A stretch of 49,197 bases of DNA from Thermoflexales bacterium (lineage in GTDB: Bacteria > Chloroflexota > Anaerolineae > J036 > Brachytrichaceae), in contig JAIBCK010000013.1 of assembly GCA_019694215.1 (NCBI GenBank), forward strand, positions 1-49,197. Direction: 5' to 3'. The notes beneath the pieces were generated by a model that was not told the DNA's origin, searched no databases, and saw only the letters and a list, made by a program, of their open reading frames with translations. Every line of letters begins with the position of its first letter. Position 1 is the first letter of the stretch. Below are positions 40,001 through 46,627 of the stretch, piece by piece. A program made the translations under genes and the position numbers.

Positions 40001-41434
40001 ATCATCACGCCCGACAACACCTCGTTGATCTTCGGCTTCCCGGCGTTGACGGCCGCCGCGCTCGGCGCGCAGCAAAACGAATGCGTCTGGGATGCGACCC
40101 GCTGCGGCGAGAGCGCGACTGCCTCCGGCTGGCAGACGCGCTGGAACGGCTTCCGCAACAAGCTCGGCATTGGCGGCAGCGCCTACGATGCGGAGTGGGC
40201 GGATGCCAAGACCATCGCTGCTGCGTTGTCGGATCAGCCTGGCACGCTGACCGATGGCAGCCTGCTCGACGATCTGTACAACGACATGTGCTCGGCCAAC
40301 GGCCCCGCCTGCGACAGGGCGGAGATCGAAGCCTGGCTGGATGCCAATGCCAACAGCACGGGGCAGGCCCACGCCCGCTTCGCACTGCTGCGCAACCTGC
40401 TGGCGGACAGCCCGGTTCAGCTGCAGTGGCTGCGGGGCGGGGTCAGCATCCAGGGTGTGCGCGACAGCCAGGGCCGCCTGGTCGGCGGCACCGTCGGCGT
40501 CGTGCAGCTGGATGCCTATGCCACCATCTTCAACCGCCGCACGGCCACGAGCGCCGCGAGCACGGGCACCACGCCGATGTTCGACGCCATGCTCGGCATC
40601 GAGATCGACACGCTCAACAACACCTTCAAGCTGCGCGCGGATGGCGTCGATGTCAGCCTGGTCGGCAACAGCGCGCAGATGAACATCGATCTGGACGTCT
40701 ACATGGGCGCGCCCAACGGGTATGGCGTGCATGGCTCGATCGAGCTGCTCAACCTGCATCTGGAGCTCATGACGATCAACGAGGCCGATGCCGACTTTGG
40801 CTTCACGATCGAGGGCGGCCAGCTCGACGAGCTGTATCTTGGCGTTACGTTCAATGCCGAGGTGCAGACTGCTGCCTTTGGCAGCCTGATCGTGGGCGGC
40901 CAGTTCCTGGTCGGGCGGCTGGATCCCGACCACCCGACGCTTCAGGAGGACTACGGCGATCTGTTTGCCGAGATGGATACAAATGGCAACGTCATCGAAG
41001 GGCTGTATCTCTCGGTGTATGCCAACAACATCCCCATCGTCAACATCGCCGGGTGTCTGGTGGCCGAGTTGAGCGGCGGCGGTGGGCTGGCCTTCTGGGC
41101 CTTCACCGATCCCAGCCAGAACGATACGGCCTGGGGCACCCGCATCAGTGGCTTTGTGCAGGGCAAGGGTGGGGCGTGTCTCGTCGCGCTGGCCGTGAAT
41201 GTTGATCTGACGTTGGACAACGGCTTTGGCGAGGATGAGACCTCGATCACGGGCGATCTCTTCGTCGCGGGTGGGTGCGGGTTCTGCGAGCCCGAGACCT
41301 GGATCACCGAAGCCGGCTACGAGAACGACAAGGGTTGCATCAAGTGCGGGTTGACGCTCACATTCATCATCCCGCTGGATGGTTCGCCCGCGCCCTACAT
41401 GAATCCCGAGCCGGCCTTCAGCTGTTCCCTGTAA
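34079..41434 (+). CDS. Giant secreted multidomain protein (2451 aa) with cohesin-like and dockerin-like segments
   Basis: ATG 34079 has a strong RBS (GAGGGGG); a GTG 12 bp earlier is also open. A signal peptide (~residues 1-31, ending LPALAS) is followed by a cohesin-like beta domain (~65-197: WEFDLGFDPTYVEVVSTT, GVVAWIGLVPRGKAG), then AYLPRVAR (203-210). A dockerin-like pair of calcium-loop repeats comes next (~248-300: CDGFIDVRDLQPMANLYG, LDLDGNGIIDLADLALNAGG). The middle carries several fibronectin-III-like modules (for example DPDAVRYEVWRGVPPSG). The C-terminal ~1,000 residues are Asn/Gly/Thr-rich beta repeats (GVHGSIELLNLHLEL, FGSLIVGGQFLVGRLD). It ends with a Cys cluster, GGCGFCEP to KGCIKCGLT. 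Probably surface-exposed; ligand unknown. Lacks any recognised glycoside-hydrolase catalytic site. Confidence 0.85.
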   Translation: MSSQMLFGRAAMAVAVAMSVLGGPALPALASPVAGALPQAGPASTTPLVVAAPVTTLALQAPLGTQSSARPLVVAIHASGFSDLGAWEFDLGFDPTYVEVVSTTLAPAFGGGSGCAPATARCGYPLGPWVDGNVAEIGGVTYGAGPAMSSAGVVAWIGLVPRGKAGVTTLSITRTLATSANGSAQESVGVSTVITFGAPAGVAYLPRVARDGVPLSAMEGEKAMANPAHDGARPEAPQITSYCAPYDIRCDGFIDVRDLQPMANLYGVVSTSPPYSPALDLDGNGIIDLADLALNAGGWHSTPQQLAGGPPRLGYAVNNSGDVFLRWTLPISPYVAPVTVIRQDLSGTVVLTPVIAGVVGPIYDEALALSLLGTNWNTMQQLSFTTDISGVTTPATFTSVLNMHLAFAQNKGNLLAMSQLINSQPGVALVMGKGFVDLHGSSPVSRFWIRVRGRLLGPVLVDRTQRTIEPAPQNLTAFDASGYITTTDLRQRASQQRFAHGTIFLKWSAPNVGQFNPVWMYGYDLFRRECVPANPSSCTAYHILNDEALIPRSNTRSTPVDVPITTTPGANLVFRDAVNNIDFSYADRNLSPTVLYCYSVAARDLLGQSGLPTNEACLTGPDFSGPEAPQPVFVAPGETNAELCEINLNVAWPRDPDAVRYEVWRGVPPSGTQSAEWTLIANVTQNSLVFSTTNAFAMTGGYVYSRLNALGQVVGVNPVTWRSEALFSAGLAPQAADAVLFSRLTVTGAHPSVTTLVFTPTAVFTGPRSNQRGDVHGALDLRQLLYVVDTAVTRGDRYRYRIIPFDARGNMGEPSAPAETITRQRPGTCLPQPPAFGAPVNDPDVATVNLYRKFGSEGQPVLVSRIPVAQWNSSNMTVTDFFSPTVEMEVSYELRAENGYGETSLPGTLRTMLLTPAAVRAMPVAQPIIADAKITKVDGRYQATVDWVSNDNTSGTSFMLYLSKGITEPASYLSMTLVTSGTASSYAFTKTSVYSDAAGTGNITVTQKVYRYTFDNTDYAGAPRLNGKDVFWFSVGARSRWVISLGGAPTPVITSTARPAKYVARVDEPTRDPGRFDAELHANALQSVVSVEESGLTDSDYAACCYIVFRSRDGVTDWTPLSKPFVGFDSLLGLDIESSYSDDDDSLFDPTYTAYFNDSVHYKIVKLDAGTRSSIAPFAINLYNVTGEIVEASDVLTYTFTNGVLPGTASATAGAVPGSLPANVPKVLDFGGILVDVITATRMAGTLPPYAWQGEGSTWIRNNSGLSARVRVDFNGVTTTLDNLFTPYTGTVTGLRPTGYADVGLGTVSDCYRVNRSNRVKYRLCDVNLDQNGLQAGQLILDALGADFIPWDVNGGIGSSDVYTFNNVPLLNASLDWTRTVTPSNVCGGPIADQARVSTHADWPLLIYPIGPMTYTHNSVVYGTACTALRSSRYSGINQAGDALTALDYDNNGFLGPNYTSTNASWSPQHGLTGTFNYNGAYSYTLAMPFRMLIEASDWRIRFENGRLSSGHIRSGGALTQRYFTTTAVNASPTTFTGNFSQLTIGLNGAMWGDVTGTVPLFWSTFGFTGSLVYQVYVPPTLTPDFPEKTWLAGRGATASGLDATGLSAQQKTENGGLNVFKRGLTWNSCAATGGSDGPVTFESAPTSGLQMYFRYGGATGKVNMPVPGGYKAVTLSGYETRITRFSQSWLDNVPHVGATLGDLFIPFPVSITLQMAGMTMNNEGCMNGGPVLPIPSRLDWWQLDVTPQAAEWRRGDAGATSVWLIGEYEIPNLTRVDGVVNGTTLDDPTVPLELSFKPNGDFGKANAYPQPTVYEIDGFYSVIESFALSDCNPKMANGNPPANRTSPIARCDGPAGSSPWNANATFRPVPTASTAISAYVDIVGSMVFPWFGEVISPSANHIYLLHRADYIGFSQRPRLEGALSDLLPIGIEMDLAFAQGKDGSAQPDGRWVGIAKQGAEREALLVMEAPYAAIITPDNTSLIFGFPALTAAALGAQQNECVWDATRCGESATASGWQTRWNGFRNKLGIGGSAYDAEWADAKTIAAALSDQPGTLTDGSLLDDLYNDMCSANGPACDRAEIEAWLDANANSTGQAHARFALLRNLLADSPVQLQWLRGGVSIQGVRDSQGRLVGGTVGVVQLDAYATIFNRRTATSAASTGTTPMFDAMLGIEIDTLNNTFKLRADGVDVSLVGNSAQMNIDLDVYMGAPNGYGVHGSIELLNLHLELMTINEADADFGFTIEGGQLDELYLGVTFNAEVQTAAFGSLIVGGQFLVGRLDPDHPTLQEDYGDLFAEMDTNGNVIEGLYLSVYANNIPIVNIAGCLVAELSGGGGLAFWAFTDPSQNDTAWGTRISGFVQGKGGACLVALAVNVDLTLDNGFGEDETSITGDLFVAGGCGFCEPETWITEAGYENDKGCIKCGLTLTFIIPLDGSPAPYMNPEPAFSCSL

Positions 41435-41464
41435 CGGCGCCGGGGGGACCGTTGCGGGGGAGGG

Positions 41465-44095
41465 TCATCGGGCGGCCACGCGCCGCCCGATGATCGCAAC
41501 CGCCAGCAGCGCCAGCAGGCTGAGGATCAGCCCGGCGTTCACGACGCCCGGCGCATAACGGAAGACAACGTCCTGCGCGCCGGCCGGCAGGTCGATCCCG
41601 CGGAAGAACCCGTCGACGCACGAAATGGCGACCTCGCGGCCATCGACGCTGGCCACCCAGCCCGGGTAGCACGCGTCGCGCAGGACGAGCTGTCCCCCGG
41701 CGCCGGAAGGCACGCTCACCCGGACGCGCTCCGGGGAGTCATCGTGCAGGTCAACGGGGCGCCGTGCGCCATCGGCGGCCTGCACAAAGGCGCGCGGCGC
41801 CGCGTGGGCGTTCTCGTAGATCTTGACGTCGCCGGAGTAGACCAGGCGCAGGTCCTGCTCGCCGCCGAGCGCCTGCGACAGAAAAGTGCCGTCGCTCGCG
41901 TCGATGCTGGTGAGCGCGCGCAAGGCGCTGCCGGTCGGGGTTTCGAGCGTCAGCGTGAGGGGCGTGTGCCGGCCGCCCAGGTCGAGGCGGGTCGCAAAGG
42001 TCGGGCTGAGCGCCAGCCCGGCCACGATGCGCGGCGCGCCATCGGCGCCCGCGACGGTGGCGGTGAAGGGCAGGCGGGTGGTCCCCGGCGGCGCGGCCAG
42101 CACGATGCCCAAACTGGTGCTGGCATAGGGACGTAAGGCGATTTCCGCGCGCGCGGCCAGCGGCGCGGTGAAGAGCAGGTCGTAGTACACCCCGTCGATG
42201 AAAACATCGGCGGTCTTGTCTGCGATGACGAAGCGCGTCGCGGTCGCGTCCAGCCAACGCTCCGCCGGCACGCCGTTCAGCGTTTCGCGCAGCCGGCCGT
42301 CCAGCGTGCCGCCCTTCTCGCGGGCGACAAAGGCGCTGACGTAATCGACATAGCGCCGCAGCGGCAGCAGGCCGCCGTCATAGCCATCCAGGCTGGGCAG
42401 GCGGTAATACAGCGACAGGTTGGGCGACAGGATCTCCTTGTGTTTGGCCGCGATGATGCGGTCATAGAACCCATCGGCCCCCAGTGCGCTGGCATAGATC
42501 AAGCGTTGTTCAGGCAGGTCGCCCGGATCGAAGAACAGCCCCGAGAGCGCCAGCACGCGGCCCTGCGCGCCGCGCTGCTCGTACTCCACCAGCAGGTGCG
42601 TGGTGGCCGGGCGGAGGTCGGTCAGCGCGCCGCGGTCCGAGGTGCGCGTGTAGGGCTGGCCCTGCGCGGTCAGGAGCAGCTCGATGCCCAGCACGATCGG
42701 GAAGGCGAGCGCCACCCCCGCCCGCGCGCGCGGCGCGAACACGCCCAACCCGATCAGCAGGCTTGCCATCGCGGCGAGCGCGACCCAGGCCTGCACGATC
42801 GCAGGGGCGGGCAGGCCGCGGTATTCGGCTTCCGGTGAGAGCCGTGCCCCCAGCACCAGCCCGGCGACGATCACGCCAAGGACGCCCAGCCAGGCCAGCC
42901 CCAACACCCGCCAGCGGCGCGGGGTGGCCGGGTCGGAAAGGGCCTCCGCGCCGCGCCCGATCAACACGCTGGCCCCCAGCGCGGCCATGATCAGCCAGCG
43001 CGCCTGCGCGCGGAAGAGGTTGAAGCCGGGCAGAAACCGATACAGCACGTTAAACAGCGGGGTGGCGATCCCCAGCGCGAGCACGACCCCGACGCCAAAC
43101 AGCAGCAGCCCGAAGGCGCGCCCCGAGCGGGCGCCGCCGTCTCGCCCGGGCAGGATCACGCCGGCCAGCGCCAACCCGAGCCCGGAAAAGCCCAACGTAA
43201 AGACATATTCTGGGAAGAGCGGATCGCCCAGCGTCGGCAGCAGCGCGCGGGCGGCCACCCAGGGCCGCCACGAGAAGGAACCGACCTCGTTGAGCGGCAA
43301 CCCGCCGGCGCGCGCCGACTGACCGGACAGCTCGAGGGTGGGCAGCAGCTGCGCCGCCGCGAGCAGGCCGCCCAGCACCCCGGCCCCCGCGACGAGCAGA
43401 ACGGTCAGCGCAACCGGCCGCGCGCGCCAGGCGCTGCGTCCCGCCAGTGCGATGCGCAGAACTGCCGCCAGACCAACGGTGAGAAGCGAGATGTAGAGGC
43501 TTTGCGTATGTCCGGCGAAGGCCTGTAGCGCAATCAGCACGGCCAGCCGCAGCGCGTGGCGCAGGCCGGCGCGCCGGTCCCCGGCCGCCGCCGTCTCGAC
43601 CAGCCGCAACGCGCACAGCACCATCAACGGCAGCCAGGCCAACGCCTGCACCTGATTGATGTGCTCGACCTGCGCGCCAAGATAGCCGCCCAGACCGAAG
43701 GCCAGCCCGCTCACCAGCGCGCCGCGCGGGCGCAGACCAAAGCCCTTGCGCGCCAGCAGCCACGCGCCCAGCCCGGCAATCGCAAGGTGCAGCGGGATCT
43801 GCCACGCGATGGCCTGATCGGCCGGCAACCAGGCCAGCAGCAGGTTGAAGGGATAGAAAAACCCGGCCTGCGAATTGGCCAGGAACGGCGCGCCCATGAA
43901 CGTGTACGGGTTCCACAGCGGCAGGCGTCCCTCGCGGACCGCCTGCGCGGCGAAGTCGCGCAACGGATAAAAGTACAGCAGCAGGTCGCCGCGCGCGATG
44001 ATGCGCCCACCCACGGTCAGCGGCCAGGTCGCCACCGCGATCAGGGCAAGCAGGATCGCCGGGCCCGCGGCCCGCCGCACGGTCTTCCGCGTCAT
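41465..44095 (-). CDS. YfhO-like polytopic membrane protein
   Basis: 876 residues from ATG 44095 (MTRKTVRRAAGPAILLALIA). About 13 membrane helices fill the first ~550 residues, with the YfhO signature loops RGDLLLYFYPLRDFAAQ and PLWNPYTFMGAPFLANSQAG. A ~290-residue extracellular beta-rich domain follows, then a final helix (FRYAPGVVNAGLILSLLALL). YfhO proteins are GT-C-related and implicated in glycosylation of surface polymers in Firmicutes; the substrate here is unknown. The start is decided by TATCAT (44108-44103), which leaves 7 bases before ATG 44095. The earlier ATG at 44104 lies inside that -10 box. The upstream gene ends at 44117. Confidence 0.88.
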   Translation of the reverse strand: MTRKTVRRAAGPAILLALIAVATWPLTVGGRIIARGDLLLYFYPLRDFAAQAVREGRLPLWNPYTFMGAPFLANSQAGFFYPFNLLLAWLPADQAIAWQIPLHLAIAGLGAWLLARKGFGLRPRGALVSGLAFGLGGYLGAQVEHINQVQALAWLPLMVLCALRLVETAAAGDRRAGLRHALRLAVLIALQAFAGHTQSLYISLLTVGLAAVLRIALAGRSAWRARPVALTVLLVAGAGVLGGLLAAAQLLPTLELSGQSARAGGLPLNEVGSFSWRPWVAARALLPTLGDPLFPEYVFTLGFSGLGLALAGVILPGRDGGARSGRAFGLLLFGVGVVLALGIATPLFNVLYRFLPGFNLFRAQARWLIMAALGASVLIGRGAEALSDPATPRRWRVLGLAWLGVLGVIVAGLVLGARLSPEAEYRGLPAPAIVQAWVALAAMASLLIGLGVFAPRARAGVALAFPIVLGIELLLTAQGQPYTRTSDRGALTDLRPATTHLLVEYEQRGAQGRVLALSGLFFDPGDLPEQRLIYASALGADGFYDRIIAAKHKEILSPNLSLYYRLPSLDGYDGGLLPLRRYVDYVSAFVAREKGGTLDGRLRETLNGVPAERWLDATATRFVIADKTADVFIDGVYYDLLFTAPLAARAEIALRPYASTSLGIVLAAPPGTTRLPFTATVAGADGAPRIVAGLALSPTFATRLDLGGRHTPLTLTLETPTGSALRALTSIDASDGTFLSQALGGEQDLRLVYSGDVKIYENAHAAPRAFVQAADGARRPVDLHDDSPERVRVSVPSGAGGQLVLRDACYPGWVASVDGREVAISCVDGFFRGIDLPAGAQDVVFRYAPGVVNAGLILSLLALLAVAIIGRRVAAR

Positions 44096-44102
44096 CGCGG
44101 CC

Positions 44103-44108
44103 ATGATA
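44103..44108 (-). promoter_or_regulatory. Leaderless -10 box of the YfhO-like gene
   Basis: TATCAT on the minus strand, 7 bases before ATG 44095. It overlaps the alternative ATG at 44104, which argues against that start. Confidence 0.45.
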
Positions 44109-44116
44109 GCCCGGGC

Positions 44117-45370
44117 CTAATCGAGCGCTTCCAGCAGTCGATCGATCTCGGCGGCCGTGTTGTAGTGGGTGATCGACGCGCGGATCACGCCGCCGCCGTC
44201 TTCGAGGCCAAGCCGCTCGCTCAGGTTCTGGGCATAGTAGTTGCCGTGCTGGACGAGGATGCCGCGCTCGCCAAGCGTCGTCGAGATGTGCTCCGGCGCG
44301 CCCTTGCGCACCCGGAAGCCCACCGTCGGCGCGCGCCACTCGAAGCGGGCCGGGTCGGTGATCCCGTACACCTTGGAACCCGGGATGGCCTGAATGCCCC
44401 GGATGAGCTGCTCGCACAGCCCGCGCTCGTAGGCCTGCATGGCGTCCATCACCGCGCGGAAGCGCGATGCGCGGGCCGAGCGCAGTTTGGCGGTGCTGGC
44501 CGGGACGCGCGTGGAGAGCCACTCCAGATAGTCAAACGTTCCAATCAAACCCGCCCACGCCTCGTGGCTCTGTGTGCCGGTCTGGAACTTGCCGGGCAGC
44601 TCGTTGCCCGCCGGGCGCACCTTGTAGGCGGGGAGGGCGTCCAGCAACTCGCGCCGTCCCCACAGCGCGCCGAGGTGCGGACCCCAGAACTTGTAGGGCG
44701 AGCAGGCCAGGAAGTCGCAGCCCAGCGCCTGCACGTCGATCGAGACGTGCGGGGCATACGCCACCGCGTCGACAAAGGACAGCGCCCCGGCCGCGCGCGC
44801 CATCCCAATGATCTGCTTGAGCGGGTTGATCGTGCCGACCATGTTGGACGCGCCGCCGACCGCGACCAGGCGCGTGCGCGGCCCGAGATAACGCTCAAAG
44901 TCGTCCACCACCAACGTGCAGTCGTCGGTGTTGATGTCCACCACCCGCACCGTCACGCCCCGGTCTCGCGCGGCCAGATGCCAGGGTGAGAAGTTGCCAT
45001 CATGGTCGAGGCGGGTCAGGATGATCTCGTCGCCGGGCTGCCAGCTCGCGCTCAGCGCGCGGCTGAGGGCGAAGGTGAGCGTGGTCATGTTCGGGCCGAG
45101 AATCACCGAAGCCCCATCCGGCGCGTTGATGAAATCGGCCATGGCCGCGTGGGCGTTGGCGATGACGGCATCTGTCTCGACCCCGGTCACATACGGATTG
45201 TGCGTGTTCGAATTGGACTCCGAGAGATAACGGACGAAACCCTCGATGCACTGCCGGGGCACCTGCGTGCCGGCGGCATTGTCCAGAAAGACTAGCGGAT
45301 TACCGTTGTGCTTGCGACTGAGGATCGGAAATGCGGCGCGAATGTCGGTCAGGGTTTCGGGGGTAAACAT
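44117..45370 (-). CDS. Cysteine desulfurase-like class V aminotransferase
   Basis: 417 residues. PLP-fold features include VFLDNAAGTQVPRQCIEGF, GPNMTTLTFALSRAL, the Asp-containing SFVDAVAYAPHVSIDV and the Schiff-base lysine in ACSPYKFWGPHLGALWG. The C-terminal IRASITHYNTAAEIDRLLEA matches the NifS/SufS-like RxSxxHYNT motif. No cysteine is seen in the usual catalytic loop near residues 340-375, so true desulfurase activity is uncertain. This fits the desulfurase-like subgroup known from VC1184-type proteins. It could use another amino acid substrate. Its own stop lies 21 bp before the YfhO-like gene start, but the latter has a separate -10 box. Confidence 0.88.
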   Translation of the reverse strand: MFTPETLTDIRAAFPILSRKHNGNPLVFLDNAAGTQVPRQCIEGFVRYLSESNSNTHNPYVTGVETDAVIANAHAAMADFINAPDGASVILGPNMTTLTFALSRALSASWQPGDEIILTRLDHDGNFSPWHLAARDRGVTVRVVDINTDDCTLVVDDFERYLGPRTRLVAVGGASNMVGTINPLKQIIGMARAAGALSFVDAVAYAPHVSIDVQALGCDFLACSPYKFWGPHLGALWGRRELLDALPAYKVRPAGNELPGKFQTGTQSHEAWAGLIGTFDYLEWLSTRVPASTAKLRSARASRFRAVMDAMQAYERGLCEQLIRGIQAIPGSKVYGITDPARFEWRAPTVGFRVRKGAPEHISTTLGERGILVQHGNYYAQNLSERLGLEDGGGVIRASITHYNTAAEIDRLLEALD

Positions 45371-45440
45371 GTCTTTGATTTGAATGGGTCAGCTGCCGGC
45401 AAGGCATGGCTCGGAGGAAGGCGACATTATCGTGCAACGG

Positions 45441-45884
45441 CTAACGCGCCGCCGCCTGGCTGCGGCGGGCCTCGACCACCAGGCGATGACAGCGCTCGTT
45501 CTCGCGGCTTCCGGCGTGGCCGCGCGTCCATTGCCAGGTCATCGTGTGGGCGGCTGCGGCGGCGTCCAGCGCGATCCACAAGTCCTGGTTGGCCACGGGC
45601 CGCCGGTCGGCGGTCTTCCAGCCGCGTGCGCGCCAGCCCTTCAACCAGGTCGTGATGCCGTTCTTGAGATACTCCGAGTCCGTGATCACGGTCACGATGC
45701 AGGGGTGCTTGAGCGCCTGCAGCGCGCGCAGCGCGGCCGTCAGCTCCATGCGGTTGTTGGTGCTCTCGGGCTCGGCGCCGCTCAGCTCCTTGCGGTGGCT
45801 GCCGGACAGCAGCACGGCTGCCCATCCGCCGGGGCCCGGGTTGGGGTCACAGCCCCCGTCGGTGTAGATGGTGACACTGGTCAT
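45441..45884 (-). CDS. rnhA: Ribonuclease HI (catalytic Asp replaced by His)
   Basis: 147 residues from ATG 45884 (MTSVTIYTDGGCDPNPGPGG); an ATG at 45887 is equally possible. RNase HI hydrolyses RNA in RNA/DNA hybrids. Catalytic-site residues Asp9 (YTDGG), Glu47 (NNRMEL), Asp69 (ITDSEYL) and His123 (RGHAG) are present. The fourth acidic residue, Asp134 of E. coli in NERCDELA, is His133 here (NERCHRLV). In E. coli, replacements at Asp134 are tolerated better than at the other three, so activity may remain. A -10-like TAGAAT (45918-45913) gives a ~20-base leader. Divergent from the rpsR operon. Confidence 0.92.
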   Translation of the reverse strand: MTSVTIYTDGGCDPNPGPGGWAAVLLSGSHRKELSGAEPESTNNRMELTAALRALQALKHPCIVTVITDSEYLKNGITTWLKGWRARGWKTADRRPVANQDLWIALDAAAAAHTMTWQWTRGHAGSRENERCHRLVVEARRSQAAAR

Positions 45885-45939
45885 CATGCGTCCGGGGCGT
45901 GCCCGGCCCGGTATTCTAGACGGCCGATTGCCCGTGTGA

Positions 45940-46037
45940 TAAAATCCGCCCCCGCTAAAGCCTGTGCTGCGTGTACAGGCGCCCGGTTTCGGGCACCAGT
46001 TTAGTCCGCGCACTGCGCGGTGAGCAAGGAGAGAGTC
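45940..46037 (+). promoter_or_regulatory. rpsR-rpmG promoter and structured leader
   Basis: TAAAAT (45940-45945) is a good -10. The ~85-base leader forms two adjacent hairpins: GCCTGT/ACAGGC (45960-45980, 9-base loop) and GCCCG/CGGGC (45981-45994, GTTT loop). The RBS AAGGAG follows, just before GTG 46038. Leaders of S18 operons can bind S6:S18 for autoregulation. I cannot confirm that motif here. Confidence 0.4.
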
Positions 46038-46364
46038 GTGATCAATGATGTTTCGGCCGGCTCGGGCAACGATGGTGGTCCGCGCGGCAAAAAGGCCTTC
46101 GGCAAGAAGAAGCTCGGCAAGAATGCCGGAGCGACCAGCTACGACAACCAGTCGGCGCGCCCCAAGCGGATCGATGAGTTCGCCGCGCAGGGCACTTCGC
46201 CGGATTACAAGGACTTCGAGCGTTTGCGCCGCTACGTGAATTCGCAGGGCAAGATTCTGCCCCGCCGCCGCACCGGCCTGAGCGCCAAGAATCAGCGCAT
46301 GCTCGCCCGCGCCGTCAAGCGCGCGCGCCAGCTGGCACTGCTGCCCATCGCAGGCACGCTCTAG
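46038..46364 (+). CDS. rpsR: 30S ribosomal protein bS18
   Basis: 108 residues from GTG 46038, chosen because AAGGAG lies 7-8 bases upstream; a GTG at 46020 would bury that RBS inside the gene. The conserved S18 core is [20 protein letters not shown], then [20 protein letters not shown] and ARQLALLP. The N-terminal extension (~40 residues, Gly/Lys-rich, [15 protein letters not shown]) is longer than in E. coli. It binds 16S rRNA in the platform with S6. It is separated from the usual rpsF-ssb-rplI neighbours and instead precedes rpmG by 32 bp, sharing one terminator. Confidence 0.95.
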   Translation: MINDVSAGSGNDGGPRGKKAFGKKKLGKNAGATSYDNQSARPKRIDEFAAQGTSPDYKDFERLRRYVNSQGKILPRRRTGLSAKNQRMLARAVKRARQLALLPIAGTL

Positions 46365-46396
46365 GCGTTTGCCGCGACGGTTGAGGAAGAGAAATC

Positions 46397-46561
46397 ATGG
46401 CCAAGAAGAAGGGAAACCGGATCGTCATCAAGATGCGCAGCACCGAGAGCGGGCACACGTTCTGGACGCAGAAGAACCGCAAGAACGACACGGCGCGGCT
46501 CGAGCTCAAGCGCTACGACCCGCATCTGCGCAAGCACGTCGCCTACAAGGAAGAGAAGTAG
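46397..46561 (+). CDS. rpmG: 50S ribosomal protein bL33
   Basis: 54 residues, ATG 46397 to TAG 46561, preceded by GAGGAAGAG. The sequence [20 protein letters not shown] leads into [20 protein letters not shown] and [12 protein letters not shown], the full bL33 fold. It lacks the two Cys pairs of zinc-binding forms, so it is the C-minus type. It sits in the 50S subunit near the E site. Co-transcribed with rpsR and followed by a strong intrinsic terminator. Confidence 0.95.
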   Translation: MAKKKGNRIVIKMRSTESGHTFWTQKNRKNDTARLELKRYDPHLRKHVAYKEEK

Positions 46562-46580
46562 GCCATCCCCGACGAAAAAC

Positions 46581-46619
46581 ACAGGCGCGGACCATGCGGT
46601 CCGCGCCTGTTTTGTTTTT
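46581..46619 (+). terminator. Intrinsic terminator of rpsR-rpmG
   Basis: A perfect 13-bp stem (ACAGGCGCGGACC / GGTCCGCGCCTGT) with loop ATGC, followed by TTTGTTTTT. The A-run before the stem makes it work on the minus strand too, for the convergent Fe-S oxidoreductase gene. The clearest intrinsic terminator in the window. Confidence 0.95.
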
Positions 46620-46627
46620 CGTTCGCG

